Shown: positions 34,869 to 44,038, counted from the stretch's first letter. The stretch is DNA of 64,000 nucleotides from Wolbachia endosymbiont of Folsomia candida (GCF_001931755.2 NZ_CP015510.2:1426001-1490000); one strand, 5' to 3'. Program-made: numbers and translations. The notes: generated from the sequence alone by a model not told the origin.

Positions 34869-36287
34869 TCAATTAACAAGGATTCCTTCATTATTTAACA
34901 ACTGTACACAAGGGTTACTTGTGTGCATTATCAGAGAGCGATTTGGAGTTTTTGGATTAGCAAGATCTACAAATGATATATTGTATCCCTCTACCCATTT
35001 CTTTAACTTTTCTATTCCCTTTCTGTATGTCTCTAAACTGTAATTTTGGTTTTTAGTAAGACAAGATTTTTCTTTAAGTTCACCTAGTAAACTCTTTAGA
35101 TCATTTCGTTCTTGATCATCAAGTGTACCCAATAGAGAATCTATTGCTTTGGTCATTCTCTCATTACCTGAGCAATTGGGTAAATTGTTAATTCTAGAAT
35201 GTAACACGTCCACATTATATGGCATATAAGTGAAAAGGTAGTGTAAATCTTCAGCATTAATATCAGAATCTGTTGATCTTAAAGTCCTTGGAGGGTTACA
35301 GTGAGTATTCCCTCCTTCACCATAAGATTTCAGCATAGTATGCTTTTTGAAAAGTATTGCAAATATTTTATCTTCTGTTGCTTGGCTGCTTTTCTTTTTA
35401 CAATTTTGCTCCATCTCTCTAACTTTCGTTACTAGCTGTGCATCCTCTCTTATAATCTCATCACCCTCATTATTAAAAAACATGGTATAAGGAGTGATTG
35501 AATTAATAGTTTTATATGTTTCAATATTCCAGTTAAAGATCCTAATTAGTATACCTTGAATAAGTAACAAAAATTTGCTGCCATATTTAATTAAATTATT
35601 TTTGTGATGAATATTACGTAATATGGAGGTAATAGCATTGCTTGCTGAACTGAAAGATGAGTTTATCTGACATCTCAGGTGAATTCCTTGATCCTTGAAA
35701 ATTTTATGTACTCTTGCATCTATTCCCCCACCAATAGAAAACCCGTTCAGTATAATATTATCGGGATGTACTCCTTTTTCTAATAGATCAAGAACACGTT
35801 TCACACCTACTGCAACTGAGTCTGCGCTTCTTGTATAGAATCTTACGTTTGAGACAATATCTGCAAGTTTCATATTGTTAATTTTATCAATACGCTTGTC
35901 AGGATTGTTATTAATATAATTTTCTGCCTTATGAAGTGCCACAATTACTCCAAGGGCAATTAAAGTAGAAATTACTAATATAGGTATGAATATTATAGGA
36001 TTTGGAACTAAAGCAATTATAGGTATATTAAAAAGCACAGCACCAAGAAAAATGCCTATTTTGTAATAAAGTAAATTTACTTTTGAAAAGCCAAGTACAT
36101 CTTGATTATGCCACTCAGAATGATATGGATAATTACACAAATCTACAACTGTATTTTCATCACACCAATCCCAATCACTAGAAGAATGATAATCTACATC
36201 TGCATCACAACCATTAAAATAAATGATATATTTCGTATCTTTGTTAGCTTTTTTACACCGTGTTATAGTTTTACTAGTGACTTTCAT
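34869..36287 (-). CDS. Membrane alpha/beta-hydrolase-like protein, copy 2
   Basis: The 472-aa protein shares with copy 1 the opening (IIYFNGCDADV), YPYHSEWHN, the elbow IILNGFSIGGGID (GFSIG, Ser184), SITPYTMFFNNEGDEII, the YNVDVLHSRI histidine and the C-terminal KTPNRSLIMHT...LLNNE tail. The TM hairpin between start and elbow is kept in position but diverged in sequence, with an extra basic stretch (NNNPDKRIDKIN). In the acid loop the paired Asp of copy 1 (NNEDD) reads NNEGD. Conserved predicted catalytic positions in both copies argue for activity. The two genes are about 270 bp apart on the same strand. Confidence 0.62.
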   Translation of the reverse strand: MKVTSKTITRCKKANKDTKYIIYFNGCDADVDYHSSSDWDWCDENTVVDLCNYPYHSEWHNQDVLGFSKVNLLYYKIGIFLGAVLFNIPIIALVPNPIIFIPILVISTLIALGVIVALHKAENYINNNPDKRIDKINNMKLADIVSNVRFYTRSADSVAVGVKRVLDLLEKGVHPDNIILNGFSIGGGIDARVHKIFKDQGIHLRCQINSSFSSASNAITSILRNIHHKNNLIKYGSKFLLLIQGILIRIFNWNIETYKTINSITPYTMFFNNEGDEIIREDAQLVTKVREMEQNCKKKSSQATEDKIFAILFKKHTMLKSYGEGGNTHCNPPRTLRSTDSDINAEDLHYLFTYMPYNVDVLHSRINNLPNCSGNERMTKAIDSLLGTLDDQERNDLKSLLGELKEKSCLTKNQNYSLETYRKGIEKLKKWVEGYNISFVDLANPKTPNRSLIMHTSNPCVQLLNNEGILVN

Positions 36288-36369
36288 TGTTAATCTCTTA
36301 AATTATATATTATATTTAGTAAAATAATATACTATCTCTATCATTATTGCAACTTTTTTTAATAATAAA

Positions 36370-37179
36370 CTATCCCCGCAAACTTAGTGCTAACCTCATA
36401 AAATAAGCAATAATTAAATATACAGCTGCGACAAGTATGATCGTAGGTCCGGTTAATAAGTCAAAACTTGCGGATAACATGAGACCCGATATTCCAGCAA
36501 TCACAGAAAAAACTGTTGCAATAATAATCATCTGCATTGGAGTTTTTGAAATGAGCCTTGCAGATGCAGCAGGTATTAACAAAAATGCAGCAATAAGTAA
36601 TATCCCTATTGATTGAGCAGCAATTGCTATAAACATAGCAAGAGTAACTAAAAATTCTAATCTAACTAAATTGATATTAATTTTTTCCACTATTGCCAAA
36701 TCTTGATTGATTGAAATCATGAGCCAATATCGCCACCTAAACACTAACATTAGAGCAACTCCTATAGATGTTAAGAAAATTAATGTTATATCATATTGGT
36801 CCAGCGTTAATATATCGCCGAATAGAGAGCTGATAATGCTACTATTGCCAGATGGAAGAAAAGACATAAGTATTAAGCTGAGTGATAAAACTACATTGGT
36901 GACAATATTCAATATCGTATCAGCAGAATATAATCTATTAAAATTCATGGAAAGCAGTATAGCAAATGCAATTGCAATAAGCATTATGCTTATCGATGGG
37001 CTGATCTTAAATATTAAAGCTAGTGCAATACCAAGCAATGAAGAATGGGACAAGCTGTCACCTAAATATGATAACCTTTGCCATATCATAAATGATCCTA
37101 AAGCACCTGTTATCAAGCTGATTATAACTACTGCAATTAGGCTGTTTATGAAAAAATCCTGAGCAAACATTTCAAGCAT
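36370..37179 (-). CDS. znuB: ABC transporter permease, zinc/manganese type (ZnuB-like)
   Basis: The 269-aa protein has seven to eight TM segments of the ABC-3 permease family. Signatures are GALGSFMIWQRLSYLGDSLSHSSLLGIALA near the start and a LLIAAFLLIPAASARLISKTP loop near residue 200. It would form the membrane channel of a high-affinity zinc or manganese importer. The ATPase and periplasmic binding protein are not encoded in this window. It directly follows the Mth938-like gene (1-bp gap) downstream of ispE. Confidence 0.88.
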   Translation of the reverse strand: MLEMFAQDFFINSLIAVVIISLITGALGSFMIWQRLSYLGDSLSHSSLLGIALALIFKISPSISIMLIAIAFAILLSMNFNRLYSADTILNIVTNVVLSLSLILMSFLPSGNSSIISSLFGDILTLDQYDITLIFLTSIGVALMLVFRWRYWLMISINQDLAIVEKININLVRLEFLVTLAMFIAIAAQSIGILLIAAFLLIPAASARLISKTPMQMIIIATVFSVIAGISGLMLSASFDLLTGPTIILVAAVYLIIAYFMRLALSLRG

Positions 37180-37180
37180 G

Positions 37181-37546
37181 TTATATGGCTATTAGATAAG
37201 TAACGACAAATCTATCCTCGGATACTAAAACGTTATGTGTCCTGCATGCTGCACCGGTTGTCATAAATTCAAAATTTAAACCTTTTTGCTGAGTAAGATA
37301 AGATTTAACCGATAAATTCGGTGTATTTCGTGTTTTACCAGTACCTATTAACAAAATTTCTACTCCTTCTATCAAGAAACGTTCAAAATATTCTCTGTTA
37401 TTTATATCAATTTCACTCAATTCAACTACTTTTTCAGGAAAAATTATAATTGAGCCGCAATATTCGCGATTATTCACTAAAAATCTCCCTTCGCTGTAAC
37501 TATTTATAAGATTCTTATTATTAAAAATTAAGGGGGTTATATCCAT
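37181..37546 (-). CDS. Mth938/DUF498-like protein
   Basis: The 121-aa protein matches the Mth938-like (DUF498/DUF598, Xcc1710) fold: YSEGRFLVNNREYCGSIIIFPEKV, then a block with VEILLIGTGKTRNTPN (usually GTG), and VSYLTQ..GLNFEFMTTGAACRTHNVLVSEDR, where the TGAACRTyN box is diagnostic. Mitochondrial NDUFAF3, a complex I assembly factor, belongs to this family, so a role in respiratory-complex biogenesis is possible. It sits 4 bp after ispE and 1 bp before znuB on the same strand. Confidence 0.8.
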   Translation of the reverse strand: MDITPLIFNNKNLINSYSEGRFLVNNREYCGSIIIFPEKVVELSEIDINNREYFERFLIEGVEILLIGTGKTRNTPNLSVKSYLTQQKGLNFEFMTTGAACRTHNVLVSEDRFVVTYLIAI

Positions 37547-37550
37547 AAAA

Positions 37551-38417
37551 TCAAACTATTAACTGAGTATCACATACCCACCATTCTGGCTGCTTTTCCC
37601 TAATATTAACTGCAGCAGCTTTTGCATTTTCTTCACTATCAAACATTCCAAAACACGCCACACCACTACCTGACATGCGAGAAAGTATAGAGCCTTCTTG
37701 TGACTCTAGTGCTGATATCACATCTTTAATTTCAGGGACAAGTTCTATTGCTATATCTTGAAGATCATTTTTTGCTTCTTTAACAAGCTTCAATAAATCT
37801 TTCTCAGTGTCATCGCTCCACTCAATTGACTTAGAAAATTCTTTTGTGTACTTGGAAAATACTTCCGGTGTGCTCAAAAACTTTTTCTTTGGCTTTACAA
37901 GTACTACATATTTAGGTAGAGAAAAGTTTTTAACATGGCACAATTCTTCGCCAATACCTCTAACAAAAGCAGGCTTACTATCTACACTTGCCGGAACATC
38001 AGCACCGACACTTAAAGCCATTTCATTTAAAATTGACCTATCAATTTCCCATAACTTTCCCAATGTACGTATCACAGCTCCAGCATCTGAGGATCCACTA
38101 CCCAAACCTGCAGCAGTTGGTATGTTTTTCGTAACTTTTACAAAGACTTTAGTGCGATTTGGAGCATATCTAAGAAGCATATTAACTGCCTTCATTACAG
38201 TATTATATTGGTTATTTATTTTGGACTCAGAATTGATAAATTGAACTTCAGAATAATCATGTCTAAGCTCCTTTTCACTTACTTTTATCTCTAAAAAATT
38301 AGACAGATTAGCAAAAACAAATAAACCTTCAATCAAGTGAAATCCTGATTCCTTTTTGTCTACTATATGCAAAAAAAGGTTAATCTTTGCAGGCGCTTTC
38401 ACAGAGAAACTTTTCAT
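37551..38417 (-). CDS. ispE: 4-diphosphocytidyl-2-C-methyl-D-erythritol kinase
   Basis: This 288-aa GHMP kinase phosphorylates CDP-methylerythritol in the MEP isoprenoid pathway, which supplies undecaprenyl phosphate and quinones. The start FSVKAPAKINLFLHI, the ATP loop PTAAGLGSGSSDAGA and the C-terminal SRMSGSGVACFGMF are the three GHMP motifs. The start ATG at 38417 is about 80 bp from the divergent addA start. It leads a three-gene operon with the Mth938-like gene and znuB. Confidence 0.95.
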   Translation of the reverse strand: MKSFSVKAPAKINLFLHIVDKKESGFHLIEGLFVFANLSNFLEIKVSEKELRHDYSEVQFINSESKINNQYNTVMKAVNMLLRYAPNRTKVFVKVTKNIPTAAGLGSGSSDAGAVIRTLGKLWEIDRSILNEMALSVGADVPASVDSKPAFVRGIGEELCHVKNFSLPKYVVLVKPKKKFLSTPEVFSKYTKEFSKSIEWSDDTEKDLLKLVKEAKNDLQDIAIELVPEIKDVISALESQEGSILSRMSGSGVACFGMFDSEENAKAAAVNIREKQPEWWVCDTQLIV

Positions 38418-38498
38418 TATATATCTTCACTCAAACCACTTTTACAGTATAGTTATAATATCATTTCAGTCAACTTTTATGCAGCTTATACACTTCTG

Positions 38499-41400
38499 AT
38501 GAGAACAAATGCAATAAATCCTAATTTTTCTGTATGGGTAAATGCATCCGCTGGTACAGGCAAAACAAAAATCTTAATAGATAGAGTATTAAGGCTCTTA
38601 CTAGAGAACAAAAAAAACATCCTCTGCCTGACATTTACCAACGCTGCAGCAAATGAAATGGAAAATCGCATTCATGACACGCTAAGTAAGTGGGCAATAT
38701 GCTCAAATAGTGAGTTAATGATGGACCTAGGACAGTTATTCGGTGGTAAAATTTCTGACCATTACTTCACTCAAGCAAGAAGACTTTTCTCTGAACTGGA
38801 AAATTTTGGTTTAACCATACAAACCATACATGCTTTTTGTTATAAATTAATCTCCAATTTTCCTATAGAAGCTGGTATTGCTCTAAATTGTACTCTGAGC
38901 GAATGCAAAGAATTACACTACACCGTGTTTAATAAAGTGCTGCATAACGAAACTGTGCAGGACAGTATTAACCTTATTGCAGCTGAAATTGACGAAAATA
39001 AACTAAGTGATTTGCTTTATACTTTATGTATGAAAAGAGCGTTTTCTGTCATCCAAGTAGCTGACACTGGGATCTATGAAAAAAATACGTGCGTGATATC
39101 TAATAGCTTGGAATACATCAAAGATAAACTGAGTGCCCCAGATGAAGTTCATGATTCACCAGAAGAAACAACTGAGTGCATAAAAAGATTAGCTGAAATA
39201 TTAAGTGAGGGTAGTAAGAGAGACCAAAATTACAGTGCAATACTTTATAATTTACTAAATAGCGTGAAATCATCTGTCATCCCAGTGCGTGACACTGGGA
39301 TCCAGAAAGAAAATATGTGGATTCCAGTGTCACGCACTGGAATGACACCAGGTCTAGTAGATTCCAGTGTCAGGCACAGGAATGATAATGGAATAGAAGA
39401 CCTAGCAAAGGTATTCATAAAATCAGAATCGAATGAAAAGAAAAGCCTATCATCTATCATAACAAAAGGTGTTTTGGAAAAATTTCCAGAGGCAAAGCAA
39501 ATAATAGAAAGTGTTCAGGATGCAGTGTTCTCTTATGTAGCAGATTTAGATGCTTATCAAATATTTGAAAGGACTAGCCATTTGCTCAAAATATTTAAGG
39601 TATATATTGATTTATATAACAGCGAAAAATCGAAAAATGCACTGCTCGATTACAACGATATAATTGACTTAGCAACAAATCTCCTAAGCAATCCAGAGTA
39701 CAAAGATTGGGTATTATTTAATTTAGATCAAAAAATAGATCATATCTTGGTTGACGAGGCACAGGACAATAGCATCAGTCAGTGGAAGATTATAACGAAT
39801 CTCTGTGATGAGTTTTTTGCAGGTAACGATGAAAAACGAACCTTATTTGTTGTTGGCGATGTGAAACAGTCAATCTACAGATTTCAAGGGGCAAATCCTC
39901 ATTTATTTAACTATATGCAGCAATATTTTGATATGAAAACTGGTGGCAGAGATTGGATATCGTGCCAACTTGAAAAGTCATTTCGCTCAACCCCAGAAGT
40001 TTTAATGCTTGTAGATAGATTATTTAACAACTTCCGCGCAGAAATATCTTTTAATGATAATGAGATAAAGCACGTTCCACATAGGGAAAATGACCAAGGA
40101 TACATTGAAATTTGGCCATTATTACCAAAATGCAAGGAAGAAGAACGGCAAGCTTTGCAAGTTCCTCTAGCGTGTAGGGAAGGCCATATAATAGCGGACC
40201 GATTACTCGCCAAAAGGGTAGCACACAAAATTCACAATTGGCTACATGAAGGGCGAATTTTAGTAGCTAAAGATCGTCATATAGAGCCAAAAGATATCAT
40301 GATTTTGGTGCGACAACGAAATGTATTAGTTGATTACTTAATAAGTGAACTCAAAAAAACAAATGTACCAGTTGTAGGACGGGATTATTTTAGAATTATG
40401 GATTACATAGCTGTGCAAGATCTCATAGCTTTAGCTGAATTTTTGCTCCTTCCAGAAAATGACCTTGCTCTTGCAAATGTTTTGAAATCACCGCTATTTA
40501 ATTTTACCGAAGATGATCTATTTAATATTGCATATGATCGAAAAGAACAATCACTCTGGGAGAGGCTAAGGAATTACTCTGAAAGCATTTATAGCGAATT
40601 AAACAACCTCATCAATTTATCTCGTAAAGAATCAACGCTTACGTTATTTACGCATGTACTACGTACAGGTAAGAAAAAATTTGCTGCAAGGCTCGGCATT
40701 GAGTGCTTTGAAGTTATAGATGAATTTATGCAGCTTGTATTGCAATTTGAAAACCCATCTCTGCAAGCGTTTGCTGAGTGGATAAAAGAAAATAATCCAG
40801 AGATTAAAAATGATATGCAACTCAGTCGCAATGCTGTGCGGATAATGACGATTCACAAATCAAAAGGTCTGCAAGCCCCGATAGTGTTTTTAGTTGATAC
40901 AAACACAGTGCCACGAAACAGTGAAAGTATCATTTTTGATGAAACTGGAGTGCCATTTTGGTGTGGAAAGAACAATAATGCTTATTGTGATCAAATAAAA
41001 AGAGAGAAAAAAATTGAGGACTATAATGAATATTTACGGTTACTATATGTGGCGCTCACACGTGCTGAGGATGAACTATATATTTTAGGCAAGGAGCCAG
41101 TACAAAAGGGCTCTTGGTATGATTTGGTAACTTCATATGGAGGGCCATTTGAAAAGAAGAAAATTCCAATGTTCAAAGAGGAAATGGAAATATCATGTAT
41201 AAATTCAAACTACCCTTACATTTATAAGAAACGTGACTATTTTGATATTCCAGTAATCTCACTTCCGCCGGCTTTAACCCATTCCGATGTCATTCCAACG
41301 CCCTTTCCTGTCATTCCAACGCCCTTTCCTGTCATTCCAGCGTCCTCTCCTGTTGTTCCAACACCATTTTCTGTCATTCCAGCGCCCTTTCCTGTCATCC

Positions 41401-41936
41401 CAGTGCTTGACACTGGGATCCATGCTTCTTTTTTTCTGGATTCCAGCGTCACGCGCTGGAATGACACCGACACGACAGCTACTCGTTCGGCAGATGGCTA
41501 TGAAAGAGGCCTGATTATTCATAATATACTGCAATACATGCCTAAAATAGAGAAAGAAAGGAGAAAAAATTGGGTAAAAAAATATCTTGAGAACATAAAC
41601 ACTAGTGAAGATAAGGATGAAATTTACAGCAAGATGTTAGCCTTTAATGAAAAATATGACTACTTGTTTGACCTGGAAGGCAAATCAGAAATTGCGCTGA
41701 GCGGTATAGTTGACAACGAATCAGTTTTAGTACGTTTAGATAGATTATGCATAACAGAAGATAAGGTGATTATCATTGACTATAAATCACACCGTAATAT
41801 TTCTACTTCATCATTAAATGAGATAAAAAAACAAATGTTGACCTACAAAATCTTAGTACAAGAATTATACCAAAATAAGCACATAGAGTGCATGGTTGTT
41901 TGGGTAGAAGATTTAACAACAACGCTTTTTGATTAG
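38499..41936 (+). CDS. addA: AddA-type double-strand-break repair helicase-nuclease, with repeat insertions
   Basis: The gene encodes 1145 aa from the ATG at 38499; an upstream frame overlapping ispE is rejected. It shows the UvrD-type helicase motifs ASAGTGKTKILIDR (Walker A, about residue 16), CLTFTNAAANEM, DEAQDNSISQW (II), VGDVKQSIYRFQGA (III), SFRSTPEV, MTIHKSKGLQAPIVFL (V) and LLYVALTRAEDELYI (VI). The C-terminal PD-(D/E)xK nuclease is visible as RLDRLCI...IIIDYKSH. AddAB processes DNA ends for RecA loading. WPE-derived segments encode about residues 184-192, 260-296 and 931-990. The last is expanded into seven-residue repeats between helicase and nuclease. No addB is in the window. Confidence 0.9.
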   Translation: MRTNAINPNFSVWVNASAGTGKTKILIDRVLRLLLENKKNILCLTFTNAAANEMENRIHDTLSKWAICSNSELMMDLGQLFGGKISDHYFTQARRLFSELENFGLTIQTIHAFCYKLISNFPIEAGIALNCTLSECKELHYTVFNKVLHNETVQDSINLIAAEIDENKLSDLLYTLCMKRAFSVIQVADTGIYEKNTCVISNSLEYIKDKLSAPDEVHDSPEETTECIKRLAEILSEGSKRDQNYSAILYNLLNSVKSSVIPVRDTGIQKENMWIPVSRTGMTPGLVDSSVRHRNDNGIEDLAKVFIKSESNEKKSLSSIITKGVLEKFPEAKQIIESVQDAVFSYVADLDAYQIFERTSHLLKIFKVYIDLYNSEKSKNALLDYNDIIDLATNLLSNPEYKDWVLFNLDQKIDHILVDEAQDNSISQWKIITNLCDEFFAGNDEKRTLFVVGDVKQSIYRFQGANPHLFNYMQQYFDMKTGGRDWISCQLEKSFRSTPEVLMLVDRLFNNFRAEISFNDNEIKHVPHRENDQGYIEIWPLLPKCKEEERQALQVPLACREGHIIADRLLAKRVAHKIHNWLHEGRILVAKDRHIEPKDIMILVRQRNVLVDYLISELKKTNVPVVGRDYFRIMDYIAVQDLIALAEFLLLPENDLALANVLKSPLFNFTEDDLFNIAYDRKEQSLWERLRNYSESIYSELNNLINLSRKESTLTLFTHVLRTGKKKFAARLGIECFEVIDEFMQLVLQFENPSLQAFAEWIKENNPEIKNDMQLSRNAVRIMTIHKSKGLQAPIVFLVDTNTVPRNSESIIFDETGVPFWCGKNNNAYCDQIKREKKIEDYNEYLRLLYVALTRAEDELYILGKEPVQKGSWYDLVTSYGGPFEKKKIPMFKEEMEISCINSNYPYIYKKRDYFDIPVISLPPALTHSDVIPTPFPVIPTPFPVIPASSPVVPTPFSVIPAPFPVIPVLDTGIHASFFLDSSVTRWNDTDTTATRSADGYERGLIIHNILQYMPKIEKERRKNWVKKYLENINTSEDKDEIYSKMLAFNEKYDYLFDLEGKSEIALSGIVDNESVLVRLDRLCITEDKVIIIDYKSHRNISTSSLNEIKKQMLTYKILVQELYQNKHIECMVVWVEDLTTTLFD
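39048..39074. repeat. WPE repeat half in addA (copy 1)
   Basis: gtcatccaagtagctgacac then tgggatc: a single palindromic module with a variant centre, in frame. Confidence 0.7.
39277..39386. repeat. WPE repeat in addA (copy 2, with an extra half unit)
   Basis: gtcatcccagtgcgtgacac / tgggatcc is followed by ggattccagtgtcacgcact / ggaatgac, then a further diverged half (gattccagtgtcaggcacag / gaatgat) to 39386. It is translated as [10 protein letters not shown]...[10 protein letters not shown]. Confidence 0.85.
41289..41393 (+). repeat. 21-bp minisatellite derived from a WPE half, in addA
   Basis: There are five exact-length 21-bp units at 41289, 41310, 41331, 41352 and 41373. The first two are identical (gtcattccaacgcccttt plus cct) and the others differ by a few bases. 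Each encodes one VIPxPFP-like heptapeptide. The array runs straight into a complete WPE at 41394. Confidence 0.93.
41394..41466. repeat. Complete WPE repeat in addA (copy 3)
   Basis: gtcatcccagtgcttgacac / tgggatcc, a T-rich spacer, then ggattccagcgtcacgcgct / ggaatgac. The same two-module arrangement as 30113-30185 is seen. Confidence 0.88.
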
Positions 41937-42028
41937 AGTTATAGCTATAACAAGTAAGATCTCCCTACGTCATACCGCGATTTATTCCACATCTATACGA
42001 ACATTGCAAATTTGAAGGCAAAAATGGT

Positions 42029-42055
42029 GTCATCCCAGTGCGTGACACTGGGATC
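42029..42055. repeat. Intergenic WPE single module
   Basis: gtcatcccagtgcgtgacac / tgggatc: the uninterrupted form of the sequence into which the IS at 2236 inserted. It lies in the 347-bp gene-free gap 41937-42283, which otherwise holds only a degenerate repeat and a terminator. Confidence 0.85.
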
Positions 42056-42142
42056 TATTTTTGCGTGTAACTCCTCCATAATGTTATGTTCTGGTGCGAA
42101 TTTCAATATTTATCCACTAGGTTAATTTGCAAACAAAGTTCG

Positions 42143-42205
42143 CCAGATCCGAGTAGTCCGCTACTTGGATGACACCTTATAGATTCCAATGTCAGCTACT
42201 ATTCC
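42143..42205. repeat. Degenerate intergenic WPE
   Basis: gccagatccgagtagtccgc then tacttggatgac, followed by gattccaatgtcagctactattccc, retains the spacing and end motifs of WPE halves with many substitutions. Confidence 0.5.
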
Positions 42206-42229
42206 CAATAGGCGTAATGCTTAAAATTA

Positions 42230-42273
42230 AAAGAATAAAAATTGCTATACCAACTTGGGAGAGTTGGCATAGC
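42230..42273 (-). terminator. Rho-independent terminator of the 42284-45657 gene cluster
   Basis: On the minus strand a 12-bp stem (gctatgccaact / agttggtatagc, one mismatch) with a 6-base loop is followed by a U-rich run (aatttttattctt). It starts about 10 bp after the stop of the 570-aa gene. Confidence 0.75.
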
Positions 42274-42283
42274 TTAAAGAAGA

Positions 42284-43996
42284 TCACGAAGTTATACATC
42301 CAATCAACGTCTCAACTGCACTCCTTTTCTTCTTCAATTTTTTGACATGATCACCATCCGTGGCGCCAGATTGATTCCCTTGGGTCTTTTCACCTTCTAC
42401 TTCCTTAGCATCAGGATGATCTATGCACCACTCAACTTTAGTCTCACTTAGTGCTTTACACGGTTTCGCAGAAGAAGAACCTGCTGCCCCCTTCTCCTCA
42501 TTAGGTTCTGTTACTTCAATAGAAGGTATCTTAAGTGCTACTGATTGACCAAAAGTATCAACAGATGCAGTAGAGAAATGCTTATGGCATGTTTTTTTAT
42601 ATGACGACTTACTATTCTCGTCTTCAACAGGGCTTGTTCCAAAAGGAGATGAAGCAAATCCACTGCTACCTTGAGATAGGCTGCTATTAGAATAATTTCT
42701 AGGCACAAGTTGTGCAAGTGGCACAGGTGACACTGATCTACTGCTATCACTACTACTGCTACCACTATTATTACTGCCACTAGAGGATAGGCTACCTTTA
42801 GAACCTACAACAGAAGAGTCAACACCTAGGGATGAAGGTCCGGAATTGGCAACTTGAGGAATAACTCCGTTTGACTTGTAAAAATTGCCAAGATTAATTG
42901 CGTATTCAAAACGTTTGCTTGTTTCATTATATCCAATTGAAGACTTCATAATTTTAGGAACTAGAGGAATGAGCCCTTCACGTAAGAAAGTTGGTCTCTT
43001 TCCTACATCTTTAATATAAGTATCAGCTAAAACATTACTACCTAACCCATTTCTCTCACATTCTTTATTAAACCTAATTTTGTCTTCATTGCTCAAAAAT
43101 CTTGTTTGACCATCCAATTTTACTAAAGGTACAAGGAAAAAATCACTATCGTTTTCTGTGTATTTAATGATATCGAATCCACAAACTACTTTCTCTGTAG
43201 ACTCATAAATGAACCCTGCAATGGCATTTTTAAAATTTTCAATTTTAGACTCTACTTTTCCTGGAGTTCTAAAATCACGTGCTATTTCCTTGATCATACC
43301 TTTCTTTACTCCATCGATAAAAGCAGAATTATCCATGTTTATAAAGGACAATTCTGTTTTATCCTTACTCAATTTATAAAATTTTAAATTACGATTTTGA
43401 CCATGCCTCTCATACATTAAATATTCGAAATTTTTAATATAATCATCAACTAAAGAGCTGTCATTAATACGTATGCGACACCCGTAAGGCAGTGATTTAT
43501 CTACTGGCATTAGCTGAACCTTTTTCAAAATCTCCAAAGCTTTTTCTTGGCTTTTTCCTTCCTTTTTCAAATTTACAAGCATCCGTGACTCAACATTTCT
43601 ATGAATTTCACTGATGACAAGACGATTAAGATTAAGAGCTACTTCGTGAGTTATCGGAACAATAAGCTCTTTTGGCTCATCATTTTCATCACATACTAAT
43701 TCTCCCTCAGAAAGCCCAAATGGAAAGCAATCTCGATAAAACGTTTTATCCGCATCATCTATGTAACCAAAGTGGCGCTTTATTAGGTTATTTCCCATAT
43801 GCATAAGATATTTTTCTACATCAGAGAAACTCAAATTAGAAAAAGGAATAACAATATTTCCTTTTTTTACATCTACATGAAAATTAACCACAGTACCAGA
43901 GAAATAACTCTGAGCAATACATAGCGCTGCATGCTCTTCTACAAATTTATTTATTTCGACAAATTCACTTATTAACTTATTATTATAACTAAGCAT
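42284..43996 (-). CDS. Unknown 570-aa protein with serine-rich C-terminal part
   Basis: No family recognised. The first 380 residues look folded and mixed alpha/beta, without TM segments (VVNFHVDVKKGNIVIPFSNLSFSDVEKYLMHM; KELIVPITHEVALNLNRLVISEIHRNVESRML; GFDIIKYTENDSDFFLVPLVKL). About residues 390-460 form a low-complexity Ser/Gly/Asn region, and the acidic/basic C-terminus ends KKLKKKRSAVETLIGCITS. It is last of three same-strand orphan genes with a clear terminator. A globular front and a disordered tail would fit a secreted effector, but no direct evidence exists. Confidence 0.55.
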   Translation of the reverse strand: MLSYNNKLISEFVEINKFVEEHAALCIAQSYFSGTVVNFHVDVKKGNIVIPFSNLSFSDVEKYLMHMGNNLIKRHFGYIDDADKTFYRDCFPFGLSEGELVCDENDEPKELIVPITHEVALNLNRLVISEIHRNVESRMLVNLKKEGKSQEKALEILKKVQLMPVDKSLPYGCRIRINDSSLVDDYIKNFEYLMYERHGQNRNLKFYKLSKDKTELSFINMDNSAFIDGVKKGMIKEIARDFRTPGKVESKIENFKNAIAGFIYESTEKVVCGFDIIKYTENDSDFFLVPLVKLDGQTRFLSNEDKIRFNKECERNGLGSNVLADTYIKDVGKRPTFLREGLIPLVPKIMKSSIGYNETSKRFEYAINLGNFYKSNGVIPQVANSGPSSLGVDSSVVGSKGSLSSSGSNNSGSSSSDSSRSVSPVPLAQLVPRNYSNSSLSQGSSGFASSPFGTSPVEDENSKSSYKKTCHKHFSTASVDTFGQSVALKIPSIEVTEPNEEKGAAGSSSAKPCKALSETKVEWCIDHPDAKEVEGEKTQGNQSGATDGDHVKKLKKKRSAVETLIGCITS

Positions 43997-44038
43997 AACT
44001 ACTCCTATTAAAATTAATATTACTTACCTTTACCGTTA

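Noticed and set aside
38367-38498. Longer start for addA overlapping ispE
   Set aside because: The upstream frame is antisense to the ispE start and lacks family similarity; helicase sequence begins right after the ATG at 38499.
41289-41393. Possible CRISPR array (regular 21-bp repeats)
   Set aside because: The units are head-to-tail without spacers, lie inside the addA frame and derive from the WPE half sequence.
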